DNA from: Piscicola geometra
Lineage: Eukaryota; Annelida; Clitellata; Hirudinida; Piscicolidae
Direction of reading: 5' to 3'
NCBI GenBank assembly: GCA_943735955.1
Contig: OX030968.1
Span: 3,205,843 to 3,269,842, forward strand
Length of the DNA: 64,000 nucleotides
Shown: positions 59,250-64,000 of the stretch, piece by piece
Layout of the letters: every line of letters starts with the position of its first letter
Position numbering within the stretch: position 1 is the stretch's first letter
The notes under the pieces: generated by a model
Databases searched by the model: none
Seen by the model: the letters and a program-made list of their open reading frames with translations, nothing else
Told to the model about the DNA's origin: nothing
Program-made: the position numbers and the translations under genes

Positions 59250-60333
59250 ATGTCTAGTCAAAGAAATAATTACATCCTCAAACCGGAAGTGATGTCGGAG
59301 TGTGAAGAAGCTGCAAATGATGATGATGATGATGATGATGATGACCATAGTGATGATGATGATGATGATGATGATGGTGGCGGGAAAAATGATGATGGTA
59401 AGGATGAGAGTGCTTACATCGACGTGGTTAGTTTGGAAGAGAAGGCCTCAGTGAGTGGATCGAGGGAAGATGGCAGACATTGCTGTGAGGATGATGGAGG
59501 GAGTGATGGAAAGAAAAAGTATAGCAATGATGATGAGGATGACGACAAAAAGAACGTGAAGTATCATTACTACCTGTTTCTTGAACACTTGCTTCAGCAA
59601 CTAAAACAACAACAACAACAGTTCTATCACTCTCAACATCAGCAACAACAAAAACAAGATTACTATCGTTCACAACAACAACAACAACAACAACAATTTT
59701 ACTACTACTACTACTACTACCACTACTACGCACATTTCCAACAACTACAACACTCTTTACACTCATTACCACACAGCAGCTCTTTTATGTCCCCTTCACT
59801 ATGGAAGAAACTACAACATCAACTACAGCAACATCAACTACAGCAACATCAACTACAGCAACATCAACTACAGCAACATCAACTACAGCAACATCAACTA
59901 CAGCAACAACAACTACAGCAACAACAACTACAACAACAACAACTACAGCAACAACAACTACAGCAACAACAACTACAGCAACACCACCAATGTAGTTTAT
60001 TTTCTCAACACACACAACTACACGAACACATTTCAATACAACTGAAACAACAACAACAACACTCAAGAAAAACGCATACATCTTTATTACTGCAACAGGA
60101 ATTACAAGAACTTAAACAGCTGCAACAAATACAACAATTTCAACAGCAACAATTTCAACAGCAACAATTTGCATACCTACCTCACAAGCCTGGAATTTTT
60201 CCATTTTTCTCATCATCATCAGCACCATCTTCTTCACCTCATCTTCTCACCGCAACCAAAAATCCATCAAGCACCCATTCCATCATCCACTCCCAACTCT
60301 CATCTTCACCTGCATCATCTCTTTTTTTCTCAA

Positions 60334-60419
<86 letters not shown>

Positions 60420-63400
60420 GCTTCCACTGCAACTTCCATTACAACCAGCATCTTTCCATCCACCTTCATTCCACCCATCCATTTTCCACTCACCCACTCA
60501 CTACCACCACTCACCACTTCCCCTTTCCCCACCAACCCTCTCACCCACATCGAGTCGTTCCTTCAGAGGATGGTGGGTGGAGGAGGGAAGGGGAGTGGTG
60601 GTGGAGTTGAGGAGGCAAGTGGTAGAAGTGGAGGAGGTAGTGGTAAGAGAGAGGGTGGTAGTGGTGGTTTGGAGGGTAGTTATGAGGTTAGAAGCCTTAA
60701 AAGACACAAAAACAAAGATATGAGCAGTGGTGATAGGAGGAATGGTAATGATAGTTTAACTTACAGAGAGGGGGGAAATAGAAGAAAGTCTGTTTATGTG
60801 AAGTTCTTAAAATCGAAAAAATATCAAGTCTGTAGAACAACTACCACTACCACTACAACTATCACTGCAACTACCACTGCAACTACCACTACAACTACCA
60901 CTACAACTACCACTACAACTATCACTGCAACTACCACTGCAACTACCACTACAACTACCACTGCAACTACCATAACAACTTCACCAGTTAGAATTTTTGC
61001 TAATTCAACAAGTATTTCCACAACAATCCTTATCAACACCACTCCTTCCACTTCTACTTCTGCAACAAAAACCGGCAATTTCGTCATAGGGCAAAAGAAT
61101 ATAAAAGTTCTAACAACAACAACAACAGCGACCCGCAACACTACAGCACCAACACTAGCAAATACAACTACAACAAGCACGACAACCACCCCAACAACCC
61201 CCTCAACAACCGCCTCAACAACCCCCTCAACAAGCACCCCAACAACCCCCTCAACAACCCCCTCAACAACCCCCTCAAGCACCACAACGTGTGGCACATG
61301 CCTCAAAGGCTTCAGCAGTCGCAGCGCCCTCCACATCCACCAACGCATCCACACAGGCTCCAAGCCCTTCACCTGCTCCATCTGCAACAAAGCCTTCACA
61401 ACCAAGGGAAATCTTAAGGTGTGACCACCATCATGACCACCATCATCATCGTCATCGTCATCATCATCATCATCGTCGTCATCATCATCATCATCGTCGT
61501 CATCATCATCATCATAGACGCAGGCGTTGTCATCGCACATTCTTCTTCTTCTTCTGTTCCCGCAGTACATTTCATTCCACCCTACTCTTCTACTCTCTAC
61601 ATTTTCTCATTTTCTCCCACTTTCCCCTCTCTTTTTCTCCCACTCTCTCTCTCTCTTTTTCTCCCACTTTTTCCTCTCTTTTTCTCCCACTCTCTCTCTC
61701 TCTCTCTTTCTCCCACTTTCTTCTCTCTTTTTCTCCCACTTTCCCCTCTCTTTTTCTCTCATTTCTCTTTCTTTTCTCCCACTCTCTCTCTCTTTTTCTC
61801 ACACTTCTCTCTCTTTTTCTCCCACTTTTCTCTCTCTTTCTCTCCCACTTCTCTCTCTCTCTTTCACCCACTTTCTTCTCTCTTTTTCTCCCACTTCTCT
61901 TTCTTTTTCTCCCACTTTCCTCTCTCTTTTTCTCCCACTTCTCTTTCTTTTTTTCTCACAAAATCAGGGATACAACATTATTTCAGTAGATTTGATCACC
62001 TGCCATTATCTCACCCCATCTTGAATTGATCCACGCCTGTCTCTTAATTATACCACCACCACCACCACCACCTTCGACCACCACCACCACCACCACCTTC
62101 GACCACCATCACCACCACCTTCGACCACCACCACCACCTTCGACCACCACCACCACCTTCGACCACCACCACCACCTTCGACCACCACCACCTTCGACCA
62201 CCATCACCACCACCACCTTCGACCACCACCACCACCTTCGACCACCACCACCTTCGACCACCATCACCACCACCTTCGACCACCACCACCTTCGACCACC
62301 ACCACCCACTTCGACCACCACCACCACCTTCGACCACCACCACCACCTTCGACCACCACCACCTTCGACCACCATCACCACCACCTTCGACCACCACCAC
62401 CTTCGACCACCACCACCACCTTCGACCACCACCACCACCTTCGACCACCATCACCACCACCTTCGACCACCATCACCACCACCTTCGACCACCACCACCA
62501 CTTTCGACCACCACCACCACCTTCGACCACCACCACCACCTTCGACCACCACCACCACCACCACCTTCGACCACCATCACCACCACCTTTGACCACCATC
62601 ACCACCACCTTCGACCACCACCACCACCTTCGACCACCACTACCACCTTCGACCACCACCACCACCTTCGACCACCACCACCACCTTCGACCACCACCAC
62701 CTTCGACCACCATCACCACCACCTTCGACCACCACCACCTTCGACCACCACCACCACCTTCGACCACCATCACCACCACCTTCGACCACCACCACCACCA
62801 CCACCTTCGACCACCACCACCCCCTTCGACCACCACCACCACCATCACCACCTTCAACCACCACCACCACCTTCGACCACCACCACCACCACTACCTTCG
62901 ACCACCACCACCACCACCACCACCTTCGACCACCACCACCACCACCACCACCTTCGACCACCACCACCACCACCACCACCACCTTCGACCACCACCACCA
63001 CCTTCGACCACCACCACCACCACCACCACCTTCGACCACCACCACCTTCGACCACCACCACCACCTTCGACCACCACCACCACCTTCGACCACCACCACC
63101 ACCACCACCACCTTCGACCACCACCACCTTCGACCACCACCACCACCTTCGACCACCACCACCACCTTCGACCACCACCACCACCACCACCACCACCACC
63201 TTTGACCACCACCACCACCTTCGACCACCACCACCTTCGACCACCACCACCACCACCACCACCACCTTCGACCACCACCACCACCATCACCACCACAGGT
63301 TCACAGAGTGGCTGTCCACTCGGCGACCACACGACCACAGTCGCGCAGAGGTCAGCGTCTGTCGTTGTCGCCACAAAGAGTGAAGCAGGTGTTGTCGCTG

Positions 63401-63454
63401 CTGTGTTTGAGTGCAGCTGAGAAGATTACGAAGAGGGCTAGGTGGATGGATTGA
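59250..63454 (+). CDS. Spalt-like (SALL) C2H2 zinc-finger protein, C-terminal finger pair split by an intron
   Basis: Exon 59250-61418 and exon 63299-63454 join in phase after the Lys of GNLK to give 774 residues. The first 690 or so are low complexity: Asp runs, a 24-copy LQQ(H/Q) polyglutamine-type tract (59800-59990), a Ser run (60330-60418), and Thr runs. At the end come two fingers: [20 protein letters not shown] with its second His, the linker HTGSKPF, then [17 protein letters not shown] completed across the intron by VAVH, then [20 protein letters not shown] plus RRGxRLS are hallmarks of the last finger pair of spalt proteins, which are nuclear repressors of development. Missing here are the N-terminal C2HC finger and the central pairs, so either upstream exons are unseen or the gene is divergent or broken. 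The start codon is the first ATG only. Confidence 0.65.
61530..61958 (+). repeat. 430-bp polypyrimidine tract (TTTTCTCCCACTT/CTCTCT units)
   Basis: Nearly all pyrimidines on the plus strand, in units of TCTCTCTTTTTCTCCCACTT with variants. In the intron of the spalt-like gene. Mirror-repeat polypurine/polypyrimidine DNA of this kind can adopt triplex (H-DNA) structure. Confidence 0.9.
62052..63297 (+). repeat. CCACCACCACCTTCGA minisatellite, about 80 units, ending at the acceptor
   Basis: Units (ACC)2-8 plus TTCG, with ATC for ACC in a regular subset, filling the 3' 1.25 kb of the intron and ending as the acceptor (caccaccacag at 63298). CCACC/TTCGA phase variation keeps frames open on both strands; those ORFs are artefacts. 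Confidence 0.95.
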
Positions 63455-64000
63455 GGTTGGGAGGGTGGGTTTTGGAATGGATTGATTGATGGGGGAAGGG
63501 ATATTAGGTGATGGATGGATTGGTGCAGGAGGATGGAAGGGGATGGAAAATGAAAGAGATATGGATGAAGAAAAGGTTGAAAAGGAATTAATAGACTGAA
63601 ATAAGTTGAAGTTGATATGCCTTTTGAGAGCTAGAAACAAAGAAGTGGTAAAACTTAACTTTTACATTTTTTCACTCAATCACCATTTGCTTAATTTTAG
63701 AATTATTATCACTCGTTCACCAGATGTCGCTCCTTTCTTGCAACAAACACTAAGCTGCTCGGTGTCGAAGCTGTCTTGAAACTTTTTAAACATTTAGTTT
63801 GACCATTAATTACATTTTTCAGTTGTTGTTTCTTTTCTCTTCACCACCACGATTTCACAATGGCATTACCACACCACAAAAACTTCTCCATTCTACAACA
63901 AACCATTCCACATCACACACCACATCAGAACAAACAACCTCATACTTACCCACAGCATACCAAAACACACCAAACCACACTACACCACTTCACATTAAAC
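63455..64000. other. 3' flank of the spalt-like gene
   Basis: GGATGG-rich sequence (63440-63560) followed by unique AT-rich DNA and an ACA/ACC-rich end (63840-64000). No coding region recognised. Confidence 0.5.

Noticed and set aside
62026..63383. Phe-Asp-His/Thr-Thr and Gly-Arg-Trp repeat ORFs
   Set aside because: Frames of the CCACC/TTCGA minisatellite in the spalt-like intron.

Overview
The window is animal nuclear DNA. It carries intron-rich protein genes with GT-AG introns, AATAAA poly(A) signals, a hAT transposon remnant, and an exceptional density of micro- and minisatellites. The proteins recognised (LSM1, RBBP8/CtIP, CNNM, MAP7/ensconsin, the GATOR2 subunit MIOS, a SNX7/SNX30-type sorting nexin, a spalt-like zinc-finger protein) place it in a bilaterian invertebrate. 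The compact introns, trinucleotide-run-riddled exons and a dispersed repeat carrying TTTATATAGCGCTTTTT suggest a lophotrochozoan such as an annelid or mollusc. That last step is inference. Nothing prokaryotic or viral was seen.

Layout: 1-9.2 kb holds the 3' part of an unrecognised plus-strand gene with a very long low-complexity exon (1923 to about 6480) and a probable last exon (8411-9217). A decayed hAT element (6725-8337) with terminal inverted repeats and near-matching 8-bp target duplications sits in the intron between them. 10.2-18.4 kb, minus: a complete CNNM magnesium-transport mediator (15 exons). 19.8-23.6 kb, plus: LSM1 (5 exons), then only about 220 bp later an RBBP8/CtIP homologue (5 exons). 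25.0-35.5 kb, minus: a 15-exon MAP7/ensconsin gene. 35.7-46.2 kb, plus: MIOS in about 29 exons, head-to-head with MAP7. 47.4-47.7 kb, minus: a two-exon gene for an 82-residue RIIa/DPY-30-like protein. 48.3-52.5 kb, plus: SNX7/SNX30 in 12 exons. 53.0-54.7 kb: a terminal-inverted-repeat element built largely from tandem copies of its own ATATGGG motif. 55.7-57.8 kb: a 24-bp satellite of about 89 units. 59.3-63.5 kb, plus: a spalt-like C2H2 factor.

I rebuilt the exon models by hand from splice sites, codon phase and remembered family conservation. In the recognised genes the phases close almost everywhere: CNNM about 1,039 aa, LSM1 136, RBBP8 690, MAP7 1,638, MIOS about 1,057, RIIa protein 82, SNX 563. 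The less certain joins are named in each entry. The genes do not form one pathway. MIOS (GATOR2/mTORC1), SNX7/30 (endosome/autophagy recycling) and CNNM (Mg2+) are unrelated housekeeping neighbours.

The most unusual properties are: minisatellites that begin or end exactly at splice sites and sometimes carry copies of the splice junction; a probable U12-type AT-AC intron and a GC donor in MIOS; the motif-array inverted-repeat element; and the huge in-frame low-complexity expansions in otherwise conserved proteins.
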